From AVCC01 sp041736255 (GTDB taxonomy: Bacteria > Pseudomonadota > Gammaproteobacteria > Burkholderiales > Burkholderiaceae_D), in the NCBI GenBank assembly GCA_041736255.1, contig JBGSTZ010000156.1, positions 1 through 64,000 of the forward strand: DNA of 64,000 nt, in the 5' to 3' direction. Position numbers and translations under genes: made by a program. This document shows, piece after piece, positions 1-7,374 of this stretch. The first letter of the stretch is position 1; each line of letters starts with the position of its first letter. The notes under the pieces are model-generated. The model saw only the letters and a program-made list of their open reading frames with translations, had not been told where the DNA came from and made no database searches.

Positions 1-606
1 GCCGCCGCCGAGCTGGCGGTCGCGCCGCGCGCCGACTGGCTGGCAAGCGTTATGACGCAGACCGACGCGCTGCAACGCGCAATGCAGCGTCAATTGTCGG
101 AGCGCGGACAAACGCTGGATTGGCTATCGCACCGGCTACAAAGCCCAAAAGCCACCATCGCGCGCGAACGACTGCAATTGCAGGCGCTGGGAAATCGCCT
201 GCACCTGGCTGCACGCGCCCCGCAAAACGTAGCCCGATTTGCCTTGGCGCAATTAAACACCCGACTCAACGCACGTCGGCCCGATGGCACGCATCAGCGC
301 AACCTGCTGCTGCAACACACGCGCCGCCTAGATGTACGACTGGCAACAACAGTAATGCAACGCCGGCACGATCTGGCCGCGCTGGCGGCCCAATTGGAAT
401 TATTGAATCCGCAACGCACGCTGGAACGCGGCTACGCCATCCTCACCAATGCCAAAGGCCAGGTTATCCGTAGCACCAAGGCACTGCGCCCACGCGACAC
501 CATCACGCTGCGCCTGGCTAGCGGTAGCGCCGAAATCGGCATCGCCAGCGTGCAGCCGACGCTGGAATCGCTAGAGTCATTAAATCCATTGGATGCATCC
601 AAATAA
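1..606 (+). CDS. xseA: Exodeoxyribonuclease VII large subunit, 3' part
   Basis: Large subunit of the XseA-XseB nuclease, which degrades single-stranded DNA to oligonucleotides in the cytoplasm during repair and recombination. The frame is open from base 1 and begins in an AAAELAVAP stretch, matching the conserved TAAAELA block of the family's catalytic domain, so the start codon lies outside the window. The visible 201 residues hold a long Arg/Gln-rich helical stretch (coiled coil) followed by the conserved LERGYAIL segment and a short beta-rich tail. The stop TAA at 604-606 is 90 bp before sodB. Function is assigned from family resemblance; only about the C-terminal half is seen. Confidence 0.92.
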   Translation, partial: AAAELAVAPRADWLASVMTQTDALQRAMQRQLSERGQTLDWLSHRLQSPKATIARERLQLQALGNRLHLAARAPQNVARFALAQLNTRLNARRPDGTHQRNLLLQHTRRLDVRLATTVMQRRHDLAALAAQLELLNPQRTLERGYAILTNAKGQVIRSTKALRPRDTITLRLASGSAEIGIASVQPTLESLESLNPLDASK

Positions 607-696
607 GCGCCGCCTGCAAGCGATCCGCATCCGTCATACAATTGGCAATCCTGCAAAACAGATTTCTACCTCAACCAACAACTAAAAGGAAACCTC

Positions 697-1275
697 ATGG
701 AACATACCCTGCCAGCCCTGCCGTACGCGATGGACGCATTACAACCACACATTTCCGCAGAAACTCTGGAATATCACTACGGCAAGCATCATCAGACTTA
801 CGTCACCAACCTCAACAACCTGATCAAGGGCACCGAGTTTGAAAACGCCGCTCTGGAAGACATCATCCGCAAAGCATCCGGCGGCCTGTTCAACAATGCA
901 GCCCAAGTCTGGAACCACAGTTTCTATTGGAATTGCCTGACACCAAACGCCAGCGGTACACCGAGCGGCGCACTGGCCGACGCGATTAACGCAAAATGGG
1001 GCACATTCGACAAGTTCAAGGAAGAATTCACCAAATCCGCACTCGGCAACTTCGGTTCCGGCTGGACTTGGCTGGTAAAAAAAGCCGACGGCTCAGTTGA
1101 CCTCGTCAACACATCGAACGCAGCAACGCCATTGACCGGCGCCGACAAGCCGCTGCTGACCTGCGACGTCTGGGAACACGCGTACTACATCGACTACCGC
1201 AACGCCCGTCCAAAATACGTTGAAAGCTTCTGGAACCTGGCCAACTGGGATTTCGTCGCGAAGAACTTCGCGTAA
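697..1275 (+). CDS. sodB: Superoxide dismutase [Fe]
   Basis: Converts superoxide to oxygen and hydrogen peroxide in the cytoplasm. The 192 residues match the normal length of bacterial Fe-SOD. The four metal ligands are visible: H27 (in EYHYGKHHQTY), H74 (in VWNHSFYW), and D157 and H161 (in DVWEHAYY). Gln70 in NNAAQVWNH is the second-sphere glutamine placed as in iron rather than manganese enzymes. The start ATG follows AAAAGGAAACCTC, a good ribosome binding site. The gene stands alone: a dyad and a strong terminator follow it. Metal preference is inferred from motif placement. Confidence 0.97.
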   Translation: MEHTLPALPYAMDALQPHISAETLEYHYGKHHQTYVTNLNNLIKGTEFENAALEDIIRKASGGLFNNAAQVWNHSFYWNCLTPNASGTPSGALADAINAKWGTFDKFKEEFTKSALGNFGSGWTWLVKKADGSVDLVNTSNAATPLTGADKPLLTCDVWEHAYYIDYRNARPKYVESFWNLANWDFVAKNFA

Positions 1276-1289
1276 GGGTTTTTGCTGAT

Positions 1290-1335
1290 TTTTGGTAGAA
1301 GTGTTCTGAATACTGGACGCTGACATCTACCAAAA
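1290..1335. other. Inverted repeat in the sodB 3' region
   Basis: TTTTGGTAGA at 1290-1299 is repeated as its reverse complement at 1326-1335, with 26 bases between. The arms extend a little further with one bulged T. It begins 15 bases after the sodB stop and ends before the terminator hairpin, so it would form a second stem in the 3' untranslated RNA or could be a protein site. Function unknown. Confidence 0.5.
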
Positions 1336-1347
1336 TCCAGATTGCGA

Positions 1348-1378
1348 AACGCCAACCTTCACCGGTTGGCGTTTTTGT
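1348..1378 (+). terminator. Intrinsic terminator of sodB
   Basis: A perfect 10-bp stem (AACGCCAACC / GGTTGGCGTT) with a 6-base loop TTCACC is followed directly by a T-rich tract. It lies 73 bp after the sodB stop codon. Confidence 0.9.
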
Positions 1379-1381
1379 TTG

Positions 1382-1703
1382 TAATCTTAAAGAATTCTCG
1401 AATCCGGTTTATTTGCGGTCTGCTGTCAATATTCCGACGCATGCGGCGCAATACGCTGCGCTATTTTGACGCCCTATCCAGTACACCTTACGGCCTTCAC
1501 TTCATGCTGAGCAATTCCGGCCCAACAGATAAGAAATACATCATCACCAAACCAGCCCCACTCCCATTGCTTGACGACACCATTGCATAAACCGTAAGAT
1601 CATTCATTGGCTCGACAGACCGACCACCTACAGAGGAACCGGTAGGGCAGCAAATATGCCATCGTCGGGCTTGTAGCGAAGCAAACAATAAAAGGTTCTG
1701 AAA
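1382..1703. other. Intergenic stretch, no gene recognised
   Basis: About 320 bases between the sodB terminator and a decayed gene. Short open frames exist on both strands, but none has a good ribosome binding site, recognisable motifs or protein-like composition. Confidence 0.5.
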
Positions 1704-2293
1704 ATGAATGTATTTGAAGGCGCGCGCCGTATCACGGTAATTGCCGCTACCGTTTGTGCATTTGCCGTTGGTTTTTTATTTACACCAACTATCAAAACCC
1801 ATATGTGCATTTGAGCTACGAGATCGAATCGCCTCGTGCCCCACTTAAGCGGATTTCTGACTGTAACTCCGACCCTGATGCGATGGCGGTCATTGAACGG
1901 GAAACACAGTCTGGTGACCACTACAGGGTTATTCTGTGTTTTAAGACACATGAATCGAGCGATGGACGGTTGCTGGTGCCTTTCAAGAATGAGGGCGGCA
2001 AGATGCTCATGAACCAATGATTTTCGCCTAAAGTTCGCCAATATACCAAGCTATTTGCTCATGACTTCAAGCAACCGGCTGCGGAAATGAAGGAGGCGGA
2101 AGATTCCTTTGCAACCGCTCGACGTTTGAATCGAATTGAGATTGCGGCGGCAATTGTTGGCATCTCTCTGTTTTCTTGGATATTTGCTTGGGCCATCGGG
2201 TGGGCCGTCAGAGGTTTCCTCGGAATACCCCGAGGGCGAGATCATCGCCCAAAGGCTCGCCAAGATCCAGTCGGCACCGACTCACCTCTATAA
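1704..2293 (+). pseudogene. Decayed gene for a small two-helix membrane protein
   Basis: The conceptual protein starts MNVFEGARRITVI, with a first membrane helix, continues in another frame from about 1778 (NYQNPYVHLSYEIE), then meets an in-frame TGA at 2018-2020. It carries on in that frame through a second helix ending WAIGWAVRGFLGIPRGRD. I recognise the start and end as those of a conserved hypothetical membrane protein common in Burkholderiales and related proteobacteria. The frame break sits at a run of six Ts (1772-1777); adding one T restores the frame. One frameshift plus one nonsense codon indicates a pseudogene rather than a single sequencing error. Function of the intact family is unknown. 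Confidence 0.75.
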
Positions 2294-2299
2294 AATCGA

Positions 2300-2327
2300 C
2301 ACCCGCCTTTGAGCGGGATTTTTTTAC
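2300..2327 (+). terminator. Probable intrinsic terminator
   Basis: CCCGC (2302-2306), a CTTTGA loop and GCGGG (2313-2317) are followed by A and a run of Ts. The stem is short but GC-only. It sits just after the end of the decayed membrane-protein gene and is probably its original terminator. Confidence 0.6.
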
Positions 2328-2464
2328 ACGGCGGTTTCCTCAACCGCGAAGTCCACAGGTAATGTTCAGTTGTCAAAACTGGAAGTCCTAAAATAAGCAT
2401 TGCCGCGATGGCGTAGCGTTCATCAACTTTGATGCGCCAGCCGTCTAACCTTACAGGAAGTAAA

Positions 2465-2494
2465 ATGACGCAATCACGACGCTTCACCTCATGA
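2465..2494 (+). other. Possible leader mini-frame coupled to the next gene
   Basis: A 9-codon frame (MTQSRRFTS, then TGA) begins after a strong ACAGGAAGTAAA site. Its stop TGA overlaps the ATG at 2491 in an ATGA arrangement typical of translational coupling. It may be a leader peptide or the stub of a decayed gene. Confidence 0.3.
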
Positions 2495-3183
2495 AATTCA
2501 TCATTCACGCGATTCTAGTTTGGGTTATACGGAAAGGGCACTGGGCGATGGAAAATAAGCTCTTCTGGTGGAACTGCTTATTTGCCATAGGCACTGCTGG
2601 ATTTGTTTTTTTTTGGCGAGCGCCAGAGCAGTCCGATTTCCGAATCCGCACTCTCGGCATGATTTTTCAACTTATCGGTGTCATGACCGTCTGGATCGAC
2701 TTAAAGGACGCCACCAGCCTATTTGGCAAAAAAGGGATTCTCCTAAACAATTGGAATTGGCTCAAACGCGGAATTCTTGGTCGTTCGTCGATAATTTTGG
2801 CTGGCGGGTGCACTGCAGCAAGTTCATCCGGAAGCGCTCGCCCCAAAGTAAGACACTCCAACTTGCCAAGCGCAAGCGAATTGGAGCGAATCAAAACACT
2901 GGAGAAGAATGCTGCCAACGTTGATGAGGATATTGATGCCTTATATTGCGAATCTGAAAAGACAAAACGTGACTTAACGCTTGCCATTAGCGCTGAATCA
3001 AGTAACCGCCAGACTGCGGATGACAAATTACGGCTGCAAATCAAGAACATTTCTACCGGGAACGCGTCACTTCTCTTATTCGGTTTAGTGTGGTTGGGAA
3101 TTGGTATCTTTATCTCCACCTTGGCGCCGGAAATCGCCAAAATCGTCGCAGGTCATTGGACAGAGGTCGCCAAAACAATTTAG
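2491..3183 (+). CDS. Hypothetical membrane protein with central coiled coil
   Basis: I do not recognise a family. The 230 residues hold two likely membrane helices near the N-terminus (about 25-42 and 53-70), a soluble Glu/Lys/Asp-rich stretch at about 125-187 with heptad-like spacing suggesting a coiled coil, and a C-terminal helix at about 192-214. A Cys at 107 in an AGGCTAASSS context resembles a lipobox but is too far in to be one. The start is uncertain: ATG 2491 overlaps the stop of a short upstream frame; ATG 2548 (MENKLFWW) has AAAGGG upstream and is a good alternative. It lies between decayed genes and repeats, in accessory DNA. Confidence 0.6.
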   Translation: MKFIIHAILVWVIRKGHWAMENKLFWWNCLFAIGTAGFVFFWRAPEQSDFRIRTLGMIFQLIGVMTVWIDLKDATSLFGKKGILLNNWNWLKRGILGRSSIILAGGCTAASSSGSARPKVRHSNLPSASELERIKTLEKNAANVDEDIDALYCESEKTKRDLTLAISAESSNRQTADDKLRLQIKNISTGNASLLLFGLVWLGIGIFISTLAPEIAKIVAGHWTEVAKTI

Positions 3184-3202
3184 TGCCCTCGTAGCCCGCG
3201 CT

Positions 3203-3243
3203 ACTGTAGGTTGGCGCTGAGCAAAGCGAAGCCCAACTTTCGG
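3203..3243. repeat. Fragment of a palindromic intergenic repeat
   Basis: The segment GTAGGTTGGCGCTGAG followed by CAAAGCGAAGCCCAAC resembles the widespread GTTGGGCTTCGCTTTGCTC type of palindromic intergenic repeat. A related hairpin occurs at 38797-38816. The arms are imperfect. Confidence 0.4.
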
Positions 3244-3356
3244 CAGGTGAAAAACATGCGATGCCGCAGAGTGAATCTGGCTGTGTCAACAGAGTCGTAG
3301 GGCAATGGAATGGACTACTCCCCCACAACAACTGACGTGCCAACCCTGATTCAGCC

Positions 3357-3393
3357 TTCAGCGGAAAGCACCACGCTTTTCCGCCCTACCGAG
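3357..3393. repeat. Half copy of the GGCGGAAAAGCG palindromic repeat
   Basis: GCGGAAAGC (3361-3369), a short loop and GCTTTTCCGC (3375-3384) form a hairpin followed by CCTACCG. This matches the right end of the complete element at 3536-3640, so it is a solo end or a decayed copy. Confidence 0.6.
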
Positions 3394-3422
3394 CTGAAAA
3401 TTTGTGTAAGCAGCCCCCTTGG

Positions 3423-3536
3423 CTAATTTGCTTCGACCCAGTTCTCAATTTTGATGCCCGGATAAACCTTAAAATCGTCAACGTTGTTGGTGACGACCGT
3501 CACACGCAGGGCGACTGCATGTGCGGCAATCAGGGC
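3423..3536 (-). pseudogene. C-terminal remnant of a VapC-type PIN toxin
   Basis: The minus strand encodes a segment beginning ALIAAHAVALRVTVVTNN and ending with KIENWVEAN and a stop. This is the typical end of VapC ribonucleases (IAAHA, then VTNN, then a final ENW). Everything upstream of the alanine is missing; the frame runs into the palindromic element at 3536-3640, and the DNA beyond that element does not resume a PIN domain. At least three quarters of the toxin, with the first catalytic acidic residues, is gone. No partner antitoxin remains on this strand. The remnant is inactive by inspection. Confidence 0.7.
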
Positions 3537-3640
3537 CGTAGGGCGGAAAAGCGCAGTGCTTTCCGCCGAATGCTGAATCAGATTGGCAATATTGAAAATA
3601 ACCCATGCGGCGGAAGGCGCTGCGCTTTTCCGCCCTACCG
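3536..3640. mobile_element. Short palindromic element, MITE-like, about 105 bp
   Basis: The two ends are inverted repeats of about 32 bp, CGTAGGGCGGAAAAGCGCAG on the left and the matching complement ending CTTTTCCGCCCTACCG on the right, with a few mismatches. Each end is itself palindromic (GGCGGAAAAGCG paired with CGCTTTTCCGCC). There is no room for a transposase. It sits exactly at the break in the vapC remnant, and a half copy lies 150 bp away. That it moved in, rather than arising by deletion, is inference. Confidence 0.65.
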
Positions 3641-3717
3641 AACTTCGCTTTCTACGCCAGGCCACCAGCCGGGCATCAACGCCTGCCATCTGGTTTTTTT
3701 GCGCCTGATATGATAAG

Positions 3718-3741
3718 TTGAACTAATCAAACTTAGTTCAA
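3718..3741. promoter_or_regulatory. Operator dyad upstream of the toxin-antitoxin pair
   Basis: TTGAACTAA (3718-3726) and TTAGTTCAA (3733-3741) are perfect reverse complements separated by six bases, ending 11 bp before the antitoxin start codon. Phd/YefM-type antitoxins bind such dyads to repress their own operon. The assignment rests on position and symmetry. Confidence 0.65.
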
Positions 3742-3752
3742 TAAGGATTATC

Positions 3753-3998
3753 ATGCAAACGGTTAATATCCACGAAGCGAAGACTCAACTATCGAAGTTG
3801 ATAGAACAGGCGGTGAAGGGGGATTCTTTCATCATCGCCAAGGCCGGAAAGCCGCTGGTCAAGGTGACCCGGCTGGACGCGCCCTCAGCCGGACAAGCGC
3901 GCAGGCTGGGATTCATGGTGGGGCAGATCACTGTGCCTGATGATTTCGACCTCATGGGCAGCCGGGAAATCGAGCAGCTTTTCGGTGGTGATGCATGA
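3753..3998 (+). CDS. Type II antitoxin, Phd/YefM family (VapB-like)
   Basis: An 81-residue DNA-binding antitoxin that should neutralise the PIN toxin encoded next to it and repress the operon. The N-terminus MQTVNIHEAKTQLSKLIEQ is the characteristic Phd/YefM start; the phrase GKPLVKVTRL completes the DNA-binding fold, and the tail after about residue 55 is the toxin-binding segment. AAGGATTATC before the ATG supplies a ribosome binding site. The stop TGA overlaps the toxin ATG by four bases, so the two are co-translated. A perfect dyad lies in the promoter. Confidence 0.9.
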   Translation: MQTVNIHEAKTQLSKLIEQAVKGDSFIIAKAGKPLVKVTRLDAPSAGQARRLGFMVGQITVPDDFDLMGSREIEQLFGGDA

Positions 3999-4381
3999 AG
4001 TTGCTGCTCGACACCCACTTGTTGCTATGGGCTGCCGGTGCGCCTGATCAGCTGTCCGCAGAGGCGCGTAAATTGCTGGAAGACCCGCTGAACGAACTTC
4101 TTTTCAGTGCGGCCAGCCTGTGGGAAATTGCCATCAAGCGCGGCCTTGGGCGTGCTGATTTTCAGGTCGATGCCAGAGTGCTGCGCCGCGGGCTGCTGGA
4201 TAACGGCTATCAGGAATTGGCCATTACCAGCGCGCACGCGGTTTCCATTGACAGTTTGCCGTCCATCCATAAAGACCCGTTCGACCGCATCCTTGTTGCA
4301 CAAGCGACCGTCGAGGGCATCACCCTGCTGACTGCGGATGCTTTGGTGGCGCAATATCCCGGGCCGATACGGTACGTTTAA
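3995..4381 (+). CDS. Type II toxin, PIN-domain ribonuclease (VapC-like)
   Basis: The 128-residue PIN domain is predicted to cut RNA when freed from its antitoxin. The acidic residues of the metal site are in place: D6 in LLLDTH, E44 in SLWEIAIK, D94/D97 in HKDPFDRIL and D115 in LLTADA. The LLLDTHLLLW start and DPFDR motif are typical of the subgroup paired with Phd-like antitoxins. It is the intact counterpart of the unrelated vapC remnant about 450 bp upstream on the other strand. Substrate cannot be told from sequence. Confidence 0.92.
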   Translation: MKLLLDTHLLLWAAGAPDQLSAEARKLLEDPLNELLFSAASLWEIAIKRGLGRADFQVDARVLRRGLLDNGYQELAITSAHAVSIDSLPSIHKDPFDRILVAQATVEGITLLTADALVAQYPGPIRYV

Positions 4382-4723
4382 GCCTTGGCCGGAAGATCAA
4401 TGATAGTTTCAGAAAGCAGCAGTTTGCGGCTTTCAGCGGTTATTGCTTGAAGGTCTTCCAGGATCTGGCATTTTTTGGCCGCTCCCTTTGGATGCAAACC
4501 ATCCCACCTAGCTTGTCACTCCCACGACGCATGAACGAGATATAGATTTTTTTTCAGGACAAGAACTTTCATCTTGCACGTCAAAATTTTCACTTTATAA
4601 GAATACTGAATACTTCATATAATCGGCGCATAATTTTGGAAGCTGACGTACTTACATCGATGCGCTGAATGTATGTCGCCTCCCAAAATAATTATTAAAA
4701 TAATTACTATAAAGGAATATAGG
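4382..4723. other. Intergenic region upstream of the lactate permease
   Basis: The 342 bases hold no convincing frame. The last 150 are AT-rich and contain the candidate promoter at 4574-4601. The long 5' leader (about 110 bases) shows no strong hairpin. Confidence 0.5.
4574..4601 (+). promoter_or_regulatory. Candidate sigma-70 promoter for the lactate permease gene
   Basis: TTGCAC (4574-4579) and TATAAG (4596-4601) are separated by 16 bases, close to consensus in an AT-rich setting, about 120 bp upstream of the permease start codon. Predicted by eye only. Confidence 0.4.
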
Positions 4724-6418
4724 ATGAGTCAAACTTTACTTTCTCTATTGGCATTTGCGCCACTGGTGCTGGCAGCGGTGCTGCTGGTCGGCCTGAACTG
4801 GCCAGCGAAACGCGCGATGCCCGTCGTTTTGTTAGTTGCCGCACTCATTGCAGTGACTGCTTGGGATATGTCTCTAAACCGCGTTATCGCTTCAAGCTTG
4901 CAGGGGCTGATACTCACTGGTGCCATTTTGTGGATTATCTTCGGCGCCATCCTGTTGCTGAATACCTTGAAACACTCCGGGGCGATCACCGCGATACGCG
5001 GCGGCTTCTCCAACATCAGTACCGATCGTCGGGTGCAGGTCATTATTCTGGCCTGGTTATTTGGTTGCTTTATTGAGGGCGCTTCAGGCTTTGGTACACC
5101 GGCGGCAGTCGCGGCACCGTTGCTGGTTGCTCTGGGTTTCCCGGCGCTGGGCGCAGTGATGCTGGGGATGATGGTGCAGTCCACGCCGGTTTCGTTTGGT
5201 GCGGTCGGCACACCGATCATCGTGGGTGTAGCAGGCGGTGTGGATAAGGCTGGTATTACGGAACGATTAGTTGCCGGCGGTTCTGAATGGGAAGTTTTTT
5301 TCCGTTTGATTACCTCGGAAGTAGCGATTACGCATGCCATCATCGGCATCCTGATGCCGCTCTTCATGTGCGTGATGATGACGCGTTTTTTTGGTCGCAA
5401 TAAATCCTGGACCGAAGGTTTGGCAATCACGCCTTTCGCTCTGTTTGCCGGCCTGGCTTTTGTGCTGCCGTATGCCGCAGCCGGTGTGTTTCTTGGTCCT
5501 GAATTTCCGTCAATGATCGGTGCGCTGGTGGGTTTGATCATCGTGGTGCCTGCTGCCAAAGCCGGCTTTTTGCTTCCTAAGAAAACGTGGGATTTTGCCG
5601 ATGCCAAAGATTGGCCAGTGCAATGGATGGGCAGCGTCGAAATCAAACTCGAGACTCTGACTGCAAAAGCGCCGATGTCAGTTGGTCTGGCATGGCTGCC
5701 CTACGTTTTGCTGGCGGGTCTTTTGGTGCTGTCGCGCGTGAATGCCGATGTTAAAACGTTCTTCACCAAAAATCTGGTTCTGGGCTGGACCGACATCCTG
5801 GGCGAGAAAGGCTTATCCGGCAACATCCAATTCCTGTACCTGCCGGGCGGCATCATGGTAATGGTGGTGCTGGCAACCTTCTTGTTTCAGCGCATGAAAT
5901 TTGCAGAGCTGAAAGCCGCGGTATCAGAATCAACCCGCGTATTGATGGGCGCCGGTTTTGTGCTGATTTTTACTATTCCTATGGTCCGAATCCTGATTAA
6001 CTCCGGCGTTAATATGGCGGATCTGCCGTCGATGCCCAGAGCGATGGCCGAACTAGTGGCCAGCAGCGTTGGCAATATCTATCCGTTTTTTGCGCCTGCG
6101 GTCGGTGCTTTGGGCGCTTTTATTGCCGGCTCCAATACGGTATCGAACCTGATGCTGGCGCAGTTCCAGTTTGATACAGCACAACTGATCGGCATTTCCG
6201 GCGCGATGCTGGTTGCCGCTCAGGCGGTGGGTGCCGCTGCCGGTAACATGATCGCGATTCATAACGTGGTCGCCGCTTCTGCGACGGTCGGGCTGCTGGG
6301 GCGTGAGGGTCAGGTTATCCGGATGACCATCATTCCGACTATCTACTATCTGGTCATGGCAGGCCTGATAACGATCATCGCGGTGTATGGCCTCGGTGTT
6401 AGTGATGGATTGATGTAA
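4724..6418 (+). CDS. lctP: L-lactate permease, LctP family
   Basis: Inner-membrane carrier for uptake of L-lactate (and often glycolate) with protons. The 564 residues are the usual family length and form about a dozen membrane helices. Family landmarks include FGCFIEGASGFGTPAAVAAP and QSTPVSFGAVGTPI near residues 120-180, and the C-terminal FIAGSNTVSNLMLAQFQ and AAGNMIAIHNVVA. I place the start at ATG 4724 (MSQTLLSLLAF) because AAGGAATATAGG precedes it; an in-frame ATG at 4673 would add 17 polar residues with no binding site. No lactate dehydrogenase gene is adjacent. The gene ends at a strong shared terminator. Confidence 0.93.
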   Translation: MSQTLLSLLAFAPLVLAAVLLVGLNWPAKRAMPVVLLVAALIAVTAWDMSLNRVIASSLQGLILTGAILWIIFGAILLLNTLKHSGAITAIRGGFSNISTDRRVQVIILAWLFGCFIEGASGFGTPAAVAAPLLVALGFPALGAVMLGMMVQSTPVSFGAVGTPIIVGVAGGVDKAGITERLVAGGSEWEVFFRLITSEVAITHAIIGILMPLFMCVMMTRFFGRNKSWTEGLAITPFALFAGLAFVLPYAAAGVFLGPEFPSMIGALVGLIIVVPAAKAGFLLPKKTWDFADAKDWPVQWMGSVEIKLETLTAKAPMSVGLAWLPYVLLAGLLVLSRVNADVKTFFTKNLVLGWTDILGEKGLSGNIQFLYLPGGIMVMVVLATFLFQRMKFAELKAAVSESTRVLMGAGFVLIFTIPMVRILINSGVNMADLPSMPRAMAELVASSVGNIYPFFAPAVGALGAFIAGSNTVSNLMLAQFQFDTAQLIGISGAMLVAAQAVGAAAGNMIAIHNVVAASATVGLLGREGQVIRMTIIPTIYYLVMAGLITIIAVYGLGVSDGLM

Positions 6419-6457
6419 AACAGTCAGCCAGCACTTCGTGACTTGAATGTACATAAC

Positions 6458-6489
6458 AAAAAAGCCAACCTGCGCAGGTTGGCTTTTTT
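6458..6489. terminator. Bidirectional intrinsic terminator
   Basis: AAAAAAGCCAACC (6458-6470), loop TGCGCA and GGTTGGCTTTTTT (6477-6489) make a perfect stem flanked by A and T runs. It can stop transcription from the permease on the plus strand and from the convergent dehydrogenase gene, which ends at 6505. Confidence 0.93.
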
Positions 6490-6504
6490 TGCAACCAAGA
6501 ATTT

Positions 6505-7374
6505 TCAGCTGCGATCGACCAGCATCATCAGACTGGAAGTATCGAGCTTGCCGCCGTCGCGTTTTTGTATTTCCGCATAATACTGATCGACCAACTGGGT
6601 GACCGGCAACTGGCTGCCATTGCGTTGCGCTTCTTCCAGACAGATGCCCAGATCCTTGCGCATCAGATCGACCGCGAAGCCGAAGTCGAATTTCGACGCT
6701 AGCATGGTTTTTCCGCGGTTTTCCATCTGCCACGATTGCGCCGCGCCCTTAGAGATTGCATCGATCACGCGCTCGCCGTCCAGCCCGGCGTTTTTGGCAA
6801 ATGCCAGACCTTCGGCCAGCGCTTGCAACAGTCCGGCTATGCAAATCTGGTTCACCATCTTGGTTAGCTGCCCTGATCCGGCACAGCCCATGTGCACTAC
6901 CGCACGCGCATAAGAGGCGATGACAGGCTCGGCAGTTTTGAATGCCTCGGCGTCGCCGCCCACCATCACGGTCAGCTTGCCATTTTCGGCGCCAGCTTGA
7001 CCGCCTGAGACCGGCGCATCCAAAAAATGGATGCCCAGTTTGCCGGCTTCCTGATACAGCTTGCGCGCCGCATCGGCAGAACAGGTGGTGTTGTCGATCA
7101 GGATGCTGCCCGCTTGCATGCCAGATAAAACACCGTCCGGACCCAATGTCACCTGATATAAATCGGCGTCGTTACCGACGCAGGTAAATACGAAATCAGC
7201 ACCTTCCACTGCCGCTGCCGGCGTATCCGCGCTGCGCCCCGCATGTGTTGTCAGCCACAACTCCGCACGTGCCGTCGTGCGATTAAATACCGTCACTTCG
7301 TGACCGTGCGCCGCCAAATGCCCAGCCATGGAAAAACCCATGACGCCTAATCCAATGAATGCCACTTTTGCCAT
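6505..7374 (-). CDS. NAD(P)-dependent beta-hydroxyacid dehydrogenase
   Basis: Member of the 3-hydroxyisobutyrate dehydrogenase / tartronate semialdehyde reductase family, oxidising or reducing small beta-hydroxyacids. The 289 residues show the Rossmann motif GLGVMG (8-13), NRTTAR just after the second strand (31-36, suggesting NADP), the substrate loop DAPVSGG (119-125) and the catalytic lysine K172 in GQLTKMVNQ. No glyoxylate or valine pathway genes lie next to it, so the substrate (GarR/GlxR-like or MmsB-like) is open. It is convergent with the lactate permease and divergent from trhP. Confidence 0.88.
   Translation of the reverse strand: MAKVAFIGLGVMGFSMAGHLAAHGHEVTVFNRTTARAELWLTTHAGRSADTPAAAVEGADFVFTCVGNDADLYQVTLGPDGVLSGMQAGSILIDNTTCSADAARKLYQEAGKLGIHFLDAPVSGGQAGAENGKLTVMVGGDAEAFKTAEPVIASYARAVVHMGCAGSGQLTKMVNQICIAGLLQALAEGLAFAKNAGLDGERVIDAISKGAAQSWQMENRGKTMLASKFDFGFAVDLMRKDLGICLEEAQRNGSQLPVTQLVDQYYAEIQKRDGGKLDTSSLMMLVDRS

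Noticed and set aside
1342..1590. 82-codon plus-strand frame after sodB
   Set aside because: It starts inside the sodB terminator hairpin and has no ribosome binding site.
3357..3640. Repeated GGCGGAAAAGCG units as a possible CRISPR
   Set aside because: Copies are inverted, few and without regular spacers, which fits a palindromic element rather than an array.
4729..5646. 305-codon minus-strand frame opposite the lactate permease
   Set aside because: A mirror of a hydrophobic coding sequence; no binding site and unnatural composition.
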